Below, piece after piece: positions 47,132 to 56,579 of a stretch of DNA of 64,000 nucleotides. Position 1 is the stretch's first letter, and every line of letters begins with the position of its first letter. Source of the DNA: Campylobacterales bacterium (lineage in GTDB: Bacteria; Campylobacterota; Campylobacteria; Campylobacterales; Sulfurimonadaceae); NCBI GenBank assembly GCA_016938175.1, contig JAFGVE010000034.1, positions 85,227-149,226 of the forward strand, read 5' to 3'. The position numbers and the translations under genes are program-made. Under the pieces are notes generated by a model. The model was not told the origin of the DNA, did not search any database, and worked only from the letters and a program-made list of their open reading frames with translations.

Positions 47132-48452
47132 TGGTTGTACAACGACACCAACACCACCTGAAAAAGTAAAGATTGATACATCTTTACCAAAAGTTGAATT
47201 GACACAAAACGGTATTATCGTAGATATGAAGACTGTTGCGTTTGAATGGAGTAGCATAAAAGATCCTAGAGTTGAGGGTATCTACGTTTATAAAGAGACA
47301 ATGACTCCAGAACAGACAAGTGAGTTTGAACGCTATGCTGTTATTGATAACAGATTTAAGACACACTATGTTGATGGAAATGTAGAGCCAAATACCAAAT
47401 ATAGTTATAAGTTTCAAACTTTTTCAAAAGATGCTGATGGGGTTTTAGGTGAGACTGTAACTTTAAATACACTACCGGTACTGGAGTCAGTTTCTTGGAT
47501 ACACAGTATTACCGGAATGCCAAGAAGTGCAAAAATTATATGGAGACCACACCCAAACAATAGAGTTCGTTCTTACATTATGGAGAGAAAAACACTCGAA
47601 GATGAGGAGTGGAGTGAGCTTGGAAGAGTAGAAGGTAGACTAAACGCAGAGTACATAGATCAAGGCTTACAAGACAATTTTGTCTACTTTTACAGATTAA
47701 AAGCATTAACATATGATGATATTCTTTCAACACCATCTCAGAGTGTCAAAGTAGTTACAAAGCCGTTACCACAACCTGTTGTCAATATAAAAACAACAAA
47801 TAGTCTTCCACGCGCAATTAGAATTGACTGGGATAAATCTACGCAGAAAGATTTTGAGCGTTATTACGTTTATAGATCTGAAAGTATAGATGGAAACTAT
47901 GAACTCATTGCAAAGCTTTATAATAATACTTTTACTGACAAAATAGAAGAAGATGGTAAAAGCTATTTTTATAGAGTAAGTGTAGTGGATATTGATGGAC
48001 TTGAAAGTGAGCATGAGCAAAACTCTATTCATGGAATGACACTCGTAAAACCTTCAGCTCCTGCTATTGTTGAGGCGAGTTTTAAGGGTTCATATATTGA
48101 GCTTGTATGGAATAAAGCGGATATAAGAGCACGTTCATTTATAGTTGAGAGAGCTGAAATAAAAGGGTGGTTTGAGAGAGATACACAACGTTATGAGGGC
48201 ATAACTTCTAAGAACTTTATAGATAAAAAGATTCTTCCAGGTACAGAATATATGTACAATGTATATAGTGTAGATAAGGATGGAATAGTTTCTGAGCCAA
48301 GTATCATGGTGAAAATTGAAACTCCTGAGTCTACACAAGTGCAATCAGCACCTGCTCCAAAAGAGCAAAAAGAGATTCCAGTTGCTCCAAAAGTTCAAAA
48401 AGCTCCAGAGGTAGTGGCACCTATGCAAAACATAGACTTGAGTGAGATTTAA
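47079..48452 (+). CDS. Fibronectin type III repeat lipoprotein
   Basis: A 457-residue exported lipoprotein: lipobox LLLISGC (Cys20), a Pro-rich linker, then three to four FnIII-like modules (about 50-420) with repeated endings such as [46 protein letters not shown] and [16 protein letters not shown], and a Pro/Gln/Ala-rich tail. It is probably anchored to a membrane and binds protein or polysaccharide. A GGAG site seven bases before the ATG supports the start inside rluD. It overlaps trmB by one base and leads into the trmB-ftsEX operon. Confidence 0.88.
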   Translation: MKLWTLSTLCAASLLLISGCTTTPTPPEKVKIDTSLPKVELTQNGIIVDMKTVAFEWSSIKDPRVEGIYVYKETMTPEQTSEFERYAVIDNRFKTHYVDGNVEPNTKYSYKFQTFSKDADGVLGETVTLNTLPVLESVSWIHSITGMPRSAKIIWRPHPNNRVRSYIMERKTLEDEEWSELGRVEGRLNAEYIDQGLQDNFVYFYRLKALTYDDILSTPSQSVKVVTKPLPQPVVNIKTTNSLPRAIRIDWDKSTQKDFERYYVYRSESIDGNYELIAKLYNNTFTDKIEEDGKSYFYRVSVVDIDGLESEHEQNSIHGMTLVKPSAPAIVEASFKGSYIELVWNKADIRARSFIVERAEIKGWFERDTQRYEGITSKNFIDKKILPGTEYMYNVYSVDKDGIVSEPSIMVKIETPESTQVQSAPAPKEQKEIPVAPKVQKAPEVVAPMQNIDLSEI

Positions 48453-49624
48453 TGCCACACCTACACATAGAAAAATTTCATGAGATAGAGTTCCCACAAA
48501 CACATAATGATGTGAAGTTTCGATTTATTGCAAAAAATGTAAACCATGAAGATGAGAAGCTAATAGCAGCAAACGTAGAGGGCGAAGAGTTTTTCTTACT
48601 TGTTAAAGAAGAAGAGGGTAGAAATTTATTAAAGACAGATAAACTAACTCGTCCAGCTTCCATACACTATGTACATAAAGCACTTAGTTCATATGCTGGA
48701 CTAGCAAGACTTAATGTTCTTGCCTCAAATGTTCTTGATGGAACAAAAAATGTTCATCTCGAAGAGATTACAGCACTAAAAAAGATTGATTATTTTGCAA
48801 AAAGTTTTCCAACAGATAGGGAAGTACGCATAGAAGTCGGTTTTGGTTCAGGACGTCATCTTCTACATCAAGCTATTAACAATCCTGATATTTTGTTTAT
48901 AGGTATAGAGATTCATAGACCTTCAATTGAGCAGGTACTCAAACAAGTAAGCATCCAAAAGCTTGATAATCTTCTTGTTCTTGATTATGATGCAAGACTT
49001 TTTTTAGAACTAGTACCGTCAAATATAGTTGGAAAAGTTTATGTACATTTTCCAGTGCCATGGGATAAAAAACCTCATAGACGCGTTATAAGCACTTCTT
49101 TTATAGAAGAGTGCCGCCGTGTTTTAAAAGTGGGTGGCACACTTGAGCTTAGAACAGACAGTGAAAATTATTATGCATACTCTTATGAGACCTTTATAGC
49201 CTTTAACAAGACTGTACTCCATATAAACAAAAACAAAGATATAGCAGTAAGTTCTAAGTATGAAGATAGATGGAAAAAAATGGAAAAAAACATCTATGAC
49301 CTTACCATGATAAATGAAGAGGAGTCTGCACCCTTACTCATTGAGGGAGATTTTAATTTTTCATCCACGCCTGTATCTTTTGAGAATATTATAAAACTAC
49401 ATGGCACAACAAAACGCTATGAGAGTGGGTTTATACATTTTGAGAGAGCATATAAACTTAGTGATGGAGTTATGATGCGTATTTCAATGGGAAACTTTGA
49501 TAGACCAGAACATCTCTACGTGATAGCCAAAGAGAGTAGTATAAGCTATTACCCTGAACTTCCACTACGTTCAAGAAGTAATCTCAAAGCACACAAATAC
49601 CTAGATGAGGCACTGCATGGATAA
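48452..49624 (+). CDS. trmB: tRNA (guanine-N7-)-methyltransferase, long form
   Basis: TrmB methylates G46 of tRNA. The methyltransferase core has the SAM-binding [18 protein letters not shown] and [15 protein letters not shown], then [19 protein letters not shown], equivalent to the FPDPWPKKRH motif. At 390 residues it is much longer than the usual 210-240, with an N-terminal extension of about 120 residues and extra C-terminal sequence; long TrmB proteins occur across this phylum. It is coupled at both ends to its neighbours. Confidence 0.92.
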   Translation: MPHLHIEKFHEIEFPQTHNDVKFRFIAKNVNHEDEKLIAANVEGEEFFLLVKEEEGRNLLKTDKLTRPASIHYVHKALSSYAGLARLNVLASNVLDGTKNVHLEEITALKKIDYFAKSFPTDREVRIEVGFGSGRHLLHQAINNPDILFIGIEIHRPSIEQVLKQVSIQKLDNLLVLDYDARLFLELVPSNIVGKVYVHFPVPWDKKPHRRVISTSFIEECRRVLKVGGTLELRTDSENYYAYSYETFIAFNKTVLHINKNKDIAVSSKYEDRWKKMEKNIYDLTMINEEESAPLLIEGDFNFSSTPVSFENIIKLHGTTKRYESGFIHFERAYKLSDGVMMRISMGNFDRPEHLYVIAKESSISYYPELPLRSRSNLKAHKYLDEALHG

Positions 49625-50288
49625 GGTAATAATTGCAGACAATCTTTCTTTGGCATACTCTAATGATGAGACGATTATCAATAAGGTCAAGTTTTCTATA
49701 GACTCTGGAAGTTTTGTATTTATCACAGGGGCTAGTGGTAGTGGAAAATCCACTTTATTAAAATCCTTGTATGGAGCGTTGAAACCAAAGGAAGGCAGTC
49801 TTATTGTTGGTGGTGTTGAGTTAAAGGGTGTCTCTTCTTCAAAACTAAATTTTTTACGTAAGCACGTCGGTATTGTTTTTCAAGACTATAAGCTAGTAAA
49901 AGAGTGGACAATTGAGAAAAACATCATGTTACCACTTATCATAAATGGATATGAAAAGAGTGTTACACAAAATCAGGTGGATTCACTTTTAAAACATGTA
50001 CGTTTAAAGCATCAAGCGGGGAAGTATCCTCTGGAATTAAGTGGTGGTGAACAGCAACGTGTTGCTATGGCACGAGCACTCGCTCATAATCCAATTCTTA
50101 TATTGGCAGATGAGCCTACAGGAAACTTGGATGATTACTCGTCACAGCTTATTTGGAATCTTTTAGAAGGTGCAAATTCGCAACTGAAAACTACGGTAAT
50201 TGTTGTAACGCACCATATACCAGAGAGTATGAATATTGATTACAAGCATTTTCATATAGAGTATGGGAGTATTCATGAAGTCATTTAA
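49617..50288 (+). CDS. ftsE: Cell division ATP-binding protein FtsE
   Basis: FtsE is the ATPase of the FtsEX complex, which activates septal murein hydrolases. Motifs: Walker [11 protein letters not shown]-loop VFQDYKL, signature LSGGEQQR, Walker [14 protein letters not shown] and the switch histidine VVTHHI. A frame opens at 49605, but the ATG at 49617 has GAGG six bases upstream and gives 223 residues. It overlaps trmB by 8 bases and ftsX by 14. Confidence 0.95.
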   Translation: MDKVIIADNLSLAYSNDETIINKVKFSIDSGSFVFITGASGSGKSTLLKSLYGALKPKEGSLIVGGVELKGVSSSKLNFLRKHVGIVFQDYKLVKEWTIEKNIMLPLIINGYEKSVTQNQVDSLLKHVRLKHQAGKYPLELSGGEQQRVAMARALAHNPILILADEPTGNLDDYSSQLIWNLLEGANSQLKTTVIVVTHHIPESMNIDYKHFHIEYGSIHEVI

Positions 50289-51087
50289 AAATCATTTCTC
50301 TCTTGTCATTGCTCTTTTAGGCATACTCTTTTCATTACAGGTGTTTTTCATAGTTGACAGGGCTGTTTTAGCCTACAAAGAGAACTTGGCAAAACATTAC
50401 TCTTTGGTTCTTGTTAGTCAAAAAACTCTTGTAAGCGAGGAAATTTTAAAGCTAGATAAGAATTTTTCTGAACTCTTAGAGCTTTCACCTGACTCTGTAA
50501 TTAAAGAGTTGAATTCTGGTTTTTCTCAAAAAAATATAGAACTCCTAAAGTTAACGCTTCCAAAATTTTATAAACTGAAACTTCGTATATATCCTAGTCC
50601 TAAAGAGCTTGCAGATATAAGTCAGAAACTACTGAAAAATTCTTCTATTGGGAAGGTAGAAACGTTTTCTAAAACACATGACACAACTTATAAACTTTTG
50701 CTCCTTTTTAAAACTGTTATTACAGTATTTGCCGCAACTCTGCTTATTGTGACAATTTTACTGATTTTTAAAGAGTTGCGTATATGGCAATTTAAACACA
50801 GTGAAAGAATGAGCATTATGGGACTTTTTGGTGCACCTGTATGGCTACGTTCGGCAGTTCTTTTTAGACTTGCAATTGTAGATGCACTTATAGCTACGCT
50901 TTTGAGCTTTTTACTCTTTAGTTACATTAGTACAAATGACTTGGTCCTGGCTCAATTTGAAAGTATTGGTATTGAAGTTACACTTTTTAATACAATAGAG
51001 GACTCCTTAATCATGCTTGGTGTCTCTATGGTTGTCTCTATTTTACTTGCAACTTTTATAGTTCTTGGACATAAAGAAGAGGTTTAA
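50275..51087 (+). CDS. ftsX: Cell division protein FtsX
   Basis: FtsX is the permease-like partner of FtsE that passes the ATPase cycle to a periplasmic hydrolase activator. The 270-residue protein has one N-terminal membrane segment (about 11-30), a periplasmic loop of about 120 residues, and three C-terminal segments (about 150-175, 205-225 and 240-265). A GGGAG site five bases before the ATG at 50275 supports this start over the one at 50263. Overlaps on both sides indicate strict co-expression. Confidence 0.92.
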   Translation: MKSFKNHFSLVIALLGILFSLQVFFIVDRAVLAYKENLAKHYSLVLVSQKTLVSEEILKLDKNFSELLELSPDSVIKELNSGFSQKNIELLKLTLPKFYKLKLRIYPSPKELADISQKLLKNSSIGKVETFSKTHDTTYKLLLLFKTVITVFAATLLIVTILLIFKELRIWQFKHSERMSIMGLFGAPVWLRSAVLFRLAIVDALIATLLSFLLFSYISTNDLVLAQFESIGIEVTLFNTIEDSLIMLGVSMVVSILLATFIVLGHKEEV

Positions 51088-52307
51088 TGAAGCTATTTGC
51101 ATTTACTTTAGTTTTTTTCTCACTCAGCCTTTTTGCAGCTTCAGTAGATAATAAAATTAGTAAAACAAATTCGCAATTAACGAAGTACTCTAAGAATTAC
51201 TCAAATATAAACAAAAAAATGTCGCAAAATGCCAAGGCGATTTTAAAACAGAAAAAAGAGCTAGAAGAGCAAAATGAACTTCTAAAAAAACTCCAAGAGG
51301 ATTTAGCCTTAAAAGAGTTGAGTTATAAAGACAATACTGGACAACTTGACGCTCTTCAAAAATCGCAAAAAGAGTTAAAAGAGAGACAAGAAAAAATAGA
51401 AGAAGAGCTAGTTTTTGTCATTGCTCAAAGTGTTTCTCTTTCACTTGTTTTACAACAAGACTATTCGGCAAATGAAGATTCAATTATGGAGTTTGAAGTT
51501 TTAAAACAGATGTTGGCAGATTCCAAGAAAAAGGCCGATGAATTAAGTAAACAATTCTTTGCGAATGCTCAAGATATTGATATGCTCAATCAGCTTGCAA
51601 GTAATTTAGAAGTTGCTATTGCAAATATAGAGCGTAAAAGAAGAGATGTTGTTAAGATGAAAGAGGCGAATAAACAAGCACTTACAAAATTAACGGCTGC
51701 CAAAAAAAGTTATAAAAAAGAGTTAAAAGCTATCTTAAAAAAGCAAGATGCACTTAAACAGACACTTGCACAATTAAATATTATTAAGATAGATGAGATA
51801 CGCAAAGCAAAAGAAGAGAAAGCAAGAAAAGAGGCCTTTTCTAAGCAGCAGTTTGTGGCTGATGAAAAGCTTCCAAAGGTCAAAAAAGTCGGTAGCAGTT
51901 ATCAGGCTGTTAAAACACTAAAATATACTGGACCAAAAACCATTGCACCTTTAGATACTTACTCAATTATTAAAAAATATGGTACGTATACAGATCCTAT
52001 CTATAAAATTAAAATCTTTAATGAATCAATTTCTTTAAAACCAAAAGAGAAAAATGCAAAAGTAAAAACAGTGTTTAATGGGAAAGTTATCTATGCGGAT
52101 AAGACTGCTGTTCTAGATAATATTGTCATCGTTGAGCATAATAATGGACTCCATACAATTTATGCAAACTTGTCACAAATATCGCCAAATATTCAAAAGG
52201 GTAAAAAGATTAAAAAAGGCTATACAATAGGTAGAGTAGAGGATGAGCTTGTGTTTGAAGTAACACAAAAATCGTATCACATCAACCCAATTAGACTTTT
52301 TCAGTAA
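51087..52307 (+). CDS. EnvC-like murein hydrolase activator, degenerate M23 domain
   Basis: A 406-residue periplasmic protein: signal peptide (FAFTLVFFSLSLFAAS), a long coiled coil (about 20-235) and a C-terminal M23/LytM domain (about 300-406). The M23 fold is recognisable (VFNGKVIYADKTAVLDNIVIVEHNNGLHTIYANLS and IQKGKKIKKGYTIGRV), but the zinc ligands are missing: the HLHFE motif is replaced by ELVFEV and no HxxxD is seen. This matches E. coli EnvC, which activates amidases rather than cutting murein. It is coupled to ftsX by one base, so it is the likely periplasmic partner of FtsEX. Confidence 0.9.
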   Translation: MKLFAFTLVFFSLSLFAASVDNKISKTNSQLTKYSKNYSNINKKMSQNAKAILKQKKELEEQNELLKKLQEDLALKELSYKDNTGQLDALQKSQKELKERQEKIEEELVFVIAQSVSLSLVLQQDYSANEDSIMEFEVLKQMLADSKKKADELSKQFFANAQDIDMLNQLASNLEVAIANIERKRRDVVKMKEANKQALTKLTAAKKSYKKELKAILKKQDALKQTLAQLNIIKIDEIRKAKEEKARKEAFSKQQFVADEKLPKVKKVGSSYQAVKTLKYTGPKTIAPLDTYSIIKKYGTYTDPIYKIKIFNESISLKPKEKNAKVKTVFNGKVIYADKTAVLDNIVIVEHNNGLHTIYANLSQISPNIQKGKKIKKGYTIGRVEDELVFEVTQKSYHINPIRLFQ

Positions 52308-52340
52308 AGAGAAGCTCAGTAAGATTTTAATCAATTTGGA

Positions 52341-52346
52341 TATAAT
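52341..52346 (+). promoter_or_regulatory. Putative -10 box for thrC
   Basis: TATAAT in GGATATAATTG, 27 bases before the thrC ATG and 33 bases after the end of the envC-like gene. Confidence 0.5.
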
Positions 52347-52373
52347 TGCGAAAACTTAAGACAGAGCGATTAT

Positions 52374-53846
52374 ATGAACTTTATACAGACTCGTGGATAC
52401 GATGAAACAAAACCAAAAACAGTTACTTTCTCTGAAGCAATTTTAGCTCCTATTGCCTCTTTTGGAGGGCTTTATGTACCTGAAAAACTTCCTGAACTTG
52501 GAGAAGAGTTTTTAACAAAGCATTTAAATTCAAGTTATAAAGAGCTTGCAAAAGATATGCTGAATCGTTTTGAGATAGATATTGATTCTGATGTAATTGA
52601 TGAAGCACTTGCCCTCTATGATGCTTTTGATGATGCAAAAAATCCTGTGCCTGTAGTAAAAGTAAAAGAGAACCTTTATATAAGCGAACTTTACCATGGT
52701 CCCACGCGTGCTTTTAAAGATATGGCTTTACAACCTTTTGGTGTAGTTCTCTCTTCAATAGCACAAAAACGTAATGAAAATTATCTTATTTTAGCTGCAA
52801 CGAGCGGAGACACTGGTCCCGCTGCTCTAGAGACTTTTAAAAATCGTGCAAATGTACAAGTTGCTTGTCTTTATCCAAATGGTGGCACAAGTGATGTACA
52901 ACGTCTTCAAATGGTAACAGAAGATGCAAAAAATTTAAAAGTTATTGGGATAAATGGTGTTTTTGATGATGCACAAAATGCTTTAAAACGTCTTCTTGCA
53001 TCTGAGGAATTCAAAAAAGCTCTTAAGGAGAAAAGTGTCTCTTTATCTGCCGCAAACTCTGTAAACTTTGGACGTATTATTTTTCAAATTGTATATCACA
53101 TTCACTCTTACTTAGAATTAGTACGTCAGGGTGGGATTACAATGGGGGAGAAAGTATATCTTAATGTACCATCTGGAAATTTTGGGAATGCTCTTGGAGG
53201 ATACTACGCAGCGCAAATGTGTGTACCAGTTGAAAAAATTGTCATCTCGTCAAATGAAAACAATGTACTTACAAGACTTATCAATAGCGGAAAATATGAC
53301 TTGAGAGATTCTGAAGTTGTAAACACAACTTCTCCTGCAATGGATATATTAAAGTCTTCAAATATTGAGCGTATATTATTTGATATGTTTGGTGATGTAC
53401 GTACTCGTGAGCTAATGGAGAGTTTAGAAAGTCAAAATTTTTATGAGTTAACAGCGGATGAACTTACAAAGCTTCAGGAGTGTTTTGCAGCTGATTTTTG
53501 TAATGGAGATGAAGGAAAGGCATATATAAAAAATATTTTCAATAATGAAAATTATTTAATGGATCCACATACTGCTACATGTATGAAGTCTTATGAAACA
53601 TGCTCAAGCCCTGAAATCAAAACAATCGCGTACTCAACAGCTGAGTGGACAAAATTTTCACCGGTTATTGCAAATGCACTGACAGGTGAAGTGGATGCAC
53701 AGGATATAATTGCTCTTGAGTCAATTGCAAAAGAAGCAAATTTAGAGATTCCAGCGATGGTACGTGGACTTTTTACAAAACCAGTAGTTCAAGACACTAT
53801 TATTAATAAAGAAGATATAGAAAAAGAGATTTTGTCTTTTTTATAA
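52374..53846 (+). CDS. thrC: Threonine synthase
   Basis: ThrC converts O-phosphohomoserine to threonine with pyridoxal phosphate. The 490-residue protein carries the N-terminal YVPEKLPEL region, the PLP lysine in YHGPTRAFKDMALQPFG, and the cofactor phosphate loop around VPSGNFGNALGGYYAAQM. The length fits the long fungal/proteobacterial threonine synthase class. It has its own promoter and is convergent with the MORN-repeat gene. Other threonine pathway genes are not in the window. Confidence 0.97.
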   Translation: MNFIQTRGYDETKPKTVTFSEAILAPIASFGGLYVPEKLPELGEEFLTKHLNSSYKELAKDMLNRFEIDIDSDVIDEALALYDAFDDAKNPVPVVKVKENLYISELYHGPTRAFKDMALQPFGVVLSSIAQKRNENYLILAATSGDTGPAALETFKNRANVQVACLYPNGGTSDVQRLQMVTEDAKNLKVIGINGVFDDAQNALKRLLASEEFKKALKEKSVSLSAANSVNFGRIIFQIVYHIHSYLELVRQGGITMGEKVYLNVPSGNFGNALGGYYAAQMCVPVEKIVISSNENNVLTRLINSGKYDLRDSEVVNTTSPAMDILKSSNIERILFDMFGDVRTRELMESLESQNFYELTADELTKLQECFAADFCNGDEGKAYIKNIFNNENYLMDPHTATCMKSYETCSSPEIKTIAYSTAEWTKFSPVIANALTGEVDAQDIIALESIAKEANLEIPAMVRGLFTKPVVQDTIINKEDIEKEILSFL

Positions 53847-53848
53847 AA

Positions 53849-54451
53849 TCAACGAACTCTCTCTTCTTTGGGAGCATCTTTTGGCATTAAGCCATACTTT
53901 GAGAGGTCTATCATGACCTCTTTTCTCTTTTTTTCAAGCATTTTTACAACAACTGGATTTCTATCCATTTTATACTCTTCTGTATGAGTCACTTCACCTT
54001 GATGATTGTAATATTTTTTTAGTCCCACTTTGTAGTTATTTTTATAAAACACTTCTGAGTATTTATATCCCTCTTCATCGTAATCTGTCATGACACCTTC
54101 ACGCCTACCATTTTCATACATAACTGTAGAGCCAAGGACACCGTTGTCATAATATGTCTTTTGTAATCCATGTTTTTGTGCATTTTTATAATTGACTACT
54201 ATTTTTTTTGCCCCGTTATCATAAAATGAAGTATAGAGACCATTCTCTTTGTCGTCAATAAAATTAACTTGAGATTTTATTGCACCTTTGTCTGTATACC
54301 ACCATGTCATTCCATTACGTTTACAATTTTCATATGTGGATTTTTGAGCTTTGTCAAAGACGACTTTTTTTTCTGCTTCTGTGCACAAAAGGCCATCTGC
54401 TTGTAAGTAGAGAGATGAAAGAAGAAATAGTGATAAGGAGAGTTTATACAT
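53849..54451 (-). CDS. MORN-repeat (YwqK-like) exported protein
   Basis: A 200-residue protein with a signal peptide (KLSLSLFLLSSLYLQADG) and four or five MORN_2 repeats of about 23 residues, seen as YTSFYDNGAKKIVVNYKNAQKHG, KTYYDNGVLGSTVMYENGRREG, TDYDEEGYKYSEVFYKNNYKVG and KYYNHQGEVTHTEEY. It is probably periplasmic or surface-attached. Relatives are often labelled YwqK antitoxins, but no toxin gene adjoins it and the signal peptide argues against that role. A TATAAT box lies at 54484..54479 upstream. Confidence 0.82.
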   Translation of the reverse strand: MYKLSLSLFLLSSLYLQADGLLCTEAEKKVVFDKAQKSTYENCKRNGMTWWYTDKGAIKSQVNFIDDKENGLYTSFYDNGAKKIVVNYKNAQKHGLQKTYYDNGVLGSTVMYENGRREGVMTDYDEEGYKYSEVFYKNNYKVGLKKYYNHQGEVTHTEEYKMDRNPVVVKMLEKKRKEVMIDLSKYGLMPKDAPKEERVR

Positions 54452-54579
54452 AAGAATCCCTGAATGATAATTACAACGATTATATCATAGCTTTTGTATT
54501 ATTTAAAATAGTTATAAGATATTAAGTTTTTATTAAAACAATAGCTTGTAAAATGTCTAAATATTGAGGTAGAACAATC

Positions 54580-54978
54580 ATGAATGATGTAGATGAGAAA
54601 ATAACAAAAAACCGTAACATGCTCTATTATAATCAGATGATGAAAAGTGATAGAGTTACTCAGCATCAAGCAAAGAAAAAAGAGACTAAGTCTAAATCTT
54701 TTGCTTCTAAAAAAGTTGAACTCAAAGACTTCGCTCCAGTTCCAGAAGGTTGGGAGTTTTTTGTTTATACATTTTACGTTGTGGCACTACCATATATACT
54801 TGGTGCAGTTTTCCTTTTCTTGGTTATTGCCCGAGGAAGTGTGGATAATTTTATGCTTCTTAATATAAATGCATTTCCGATAGTTTGGCTTATTGGTTAT
54901 GAAATAGCTTCTGTGATTATGCTCTGTTGGATTTTAGTGCTTTATCTGCAACATGATAGCGAAGAGGTTTATTACTAA
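54580..54978 (+). CDS. Hypothetical membrane protein with basic N-terminus
   Basis: A 132-residue protein I do not recognise. The first 50 residues are charged and basic (KKKETKSKSFASKKVELK), likely cytoplasmic. Two membrane segments follow (about 65-87 and 100-124) with a short loop. It is convergent with proC, sharing four bases at the stops. The ribosome-binding site is weak (GAGG about 11 bases upstream). The function cannot be inferred from context. Confidence 0.6.
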   Translation: MNDVDEKITKNRNMLYYNQMMKSDRVTQHQAKKKETKSKSFASKKVELKDFAPVPEGWEFFVYTFYVVALPYILGAVFLFLVIARGSVDNFMLLNINAFPIVWLIGYEIASVIMLCWILVLYLQHDSEEVYY

Positions 54979-55733
54979 AGCTCTGTCGCTCTTTTGTAAG
55001 CTCTCTCTACTGCTTGCATACAAGTACTTCTTGCATTACCATCTTCCATAGCACTATATCCAGCTGCAGTTGTTCCTCCTGGACTCATCACATTGTCTTT
55101 GAGTATTGCAGGGTGTATATCTTGAATTAGTTCCCCAAAACCACCAAAAAGTCCACGCATAATTGCCATTGCATCATCACGTTTGAGACCTTGTTTAACA
55201 GCTCCATCAGCAAGTGCCTCTGCAATAAGAGCAAGATAAGCTGGACCACTTCCTGCGAGTGCAGTTGCTATATCTAGTTCTTTTTGACTTGCTAGCCATC
55301 GCGTTTCACCTATAGTGCCTAAAATTTCTTTGGCTTCATTTTTAAATTCGATGTCACCTGTGAGTGTTGTCATAGATTTTTGGACACTTGCTGCAAGATT
55401 TGGCATTGCACGTACAACTGCACCTGTATTAAAATGTGCTTTGAGTTTTTCAATAGATGTTCCTGCTAAAACAGAGTAGATTATTTTTGCTTCGCCCTTT
55501 AGTTTTTGTGAAACTTCTTCTACATTTGCAGGCTTGACACATAAAATAACTGTTTTATCTTGCACATTAAAGTTAGGAAGAATGTACTTGTCTATTTTAA
55601 CACCAAGTTCTTTTTCGAAGTTTTCAAGCTTTTTAATATCCCTTCCAACGACTTCAATTTTATAATCTTTTTTTAGTCCTTTGGCGATACTTAGTGCCAT
55701 ATTTCCGTTTCCGATGAATGTTACTGTCTTCAT
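54975..55733 (-). CDS. proC: Pyrroline-5-carboxylate reductase
   Basis: ProC performs the last step of proline synthesis, reducing pyrroline-5-carboxylate with NAD(P)H. The 252-residue protein has the N-terminal dinucleotide fold (TVTFIGNGNMALSIAKGL) and the family signature DNVMSPGGTTAAGYSAMEDG near the C-terminus. It is transcribed away from proB-proA from a 68-base shared promoter region, so the full pathway from glutamate is encoded within 3 kb. Confidence 0.96.
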   Translation of the reverse strand: MKTVTFIGNGNMALSIAKGLKKDYKIEVVGRDIKKLENFEKELGVKIDKYILPNFNVQDKTVILCVKPANVEEVSQKLKGEAKIIYSVLAGTSIEKLKAHFNTGAVVRAMPNLAASVQKSMTTLTGDIEFKNEAKEILGTIGETRWLASQKELDIATALAGSGPAYLALIAEALADGAVKQGLKRDDAMAIMRGLFGGFGELIQDIHPAILKDNVMSPGGTTAAGYSAMEDGNARSTCMQAVERAYKRATEL

Positions 55734-55755
55734 TTTGTCCTAACTTTTTTATGTT

Positions 55756-55761
55756 AGTATA
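55756..55761 (-). promoter_or_regulatory. Putative -10 box for proC
   Basis: TATACT on the minus strand in GCTATACTAAC, 22 bases before the proC ATG, inside the 68-base divergent region shared with proB. Confidence 0.4.
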
Positions 55762-55801
55762 GCATTTATAAAAAACAATAGACTTTAAACTAAGGAATGA
55801 G

Positions 55802-56566
55802 ATGAAAAGAGTAGTTATAAAAGTCGGAAGTGCTGTTTTAACTGATAAAAACCATATTGCTAAAGAGAGGATGCTAAATTTAGTAACTCTGATTGCAAAA
55901 CTAAAGAGTAGGTATGATGTTGTACTTGTAACTTCAGGTGCTGTTGCTGCAGGTTATTTTGCCTTAAAGCTCGATAAGACAAAACAGATTGGTAAAAAAG
56001 CAATTGCGGCTGCGGGACAACCAATTTTAATGACAAGTTATAAGAAAAAGTTTGATATTTATGATATTGACACAGCGCAAATACTTTTGACTGAAGATGA
56101 TTTTGATTCGAGAAAGAGAACAAAAATGTTTCAGGAGATTATAGATGCTCATCTGCAAAACGATATTCTCCCCATTATAAACGAGAATGACATTACGTCA
56201 ACACCTGAACAGCTTTTTGGGGACAATGATCAATTGTCAGCAAATGTTGCACATGCTATTAATGCAGATTTATTGGTTATTTTAAGTGATATTGACGGAT
56301 ATTATGATAAAAATCCACAAGAACATGACGATGCAAAAATTCATAAGTTTATTCACTATATACCAAGTAGTGCACTCGAGACTGAAGCAACACCTAATAA
56401 TGACTTTGCAACAGGTGGAATTGTAACGAAGTTAAAAGCAGCAGATTTTATGATAAAACATCAGCGTAAAATGTTTTTGACTAGTGGTTTTGATTTAAGT
56501 GCTGCAGAGTCGTTTTTACTTGAAGATGTACATACATTAGGGACACTATTTGTTCAAGAAAATTAA
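55802..56566 (+). CDS. proB: Glutamate 5-kinase, short form without PUA domain
   Basis: ProB phosphorylates glutamate to start proline synthesis. The 254-residue amino-acid-kinase fold shows VIKVGSAVLTDK, VTSGAVAAGYFAL, NENDITSTPEQLFGDNDQLSANVA and GGIVTKLKAADF. Many ProB proteins are about 370 residues with a C-terminal PUA domain; it is absent here, as in other Campylobacterota, which may change proline feedback control. An AAGGA site precedes the ATG. It lies 13 bases before proA. Confidence 0.95.
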   Translation: MKRVVIKVGSAVLTDKNHIAKERMLNLVTLIAKLKSRYDVVLVTSGAVAAGYFALKLDKTKQIGKKAIAAAGQPILMTSYKKKFDIYDIDTAQILLTEDDFDSRKRTKMFQEIIDAHLQNDILPIINENDITSTPEQLFGDNDQLSANVAHAINADLLVILSDIDGYYDKNPQEHDDAKIHKFIHYIPSSALETEATPNNDFATGGIVTKLKAADFMIKHQRKMFLTSGFDLSAAESFLLEDVHTLGTLFVQEN

Positions 56567-56579
56567 TATAGGAGAAAGT

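Noticed and set aside
53849..54451. Toxin-antitoxin role for the YwqK-like MORN protein
   Set aside because: No adjacent toxin-like gene, and a clear signal peptide indicates an exported protein.
54460..54482. Fur box upstream of the MORN-repeat gene
   Set aside because: Only one half-site (TGATAAT) matches; the other half does not, and the gene has no iron context.
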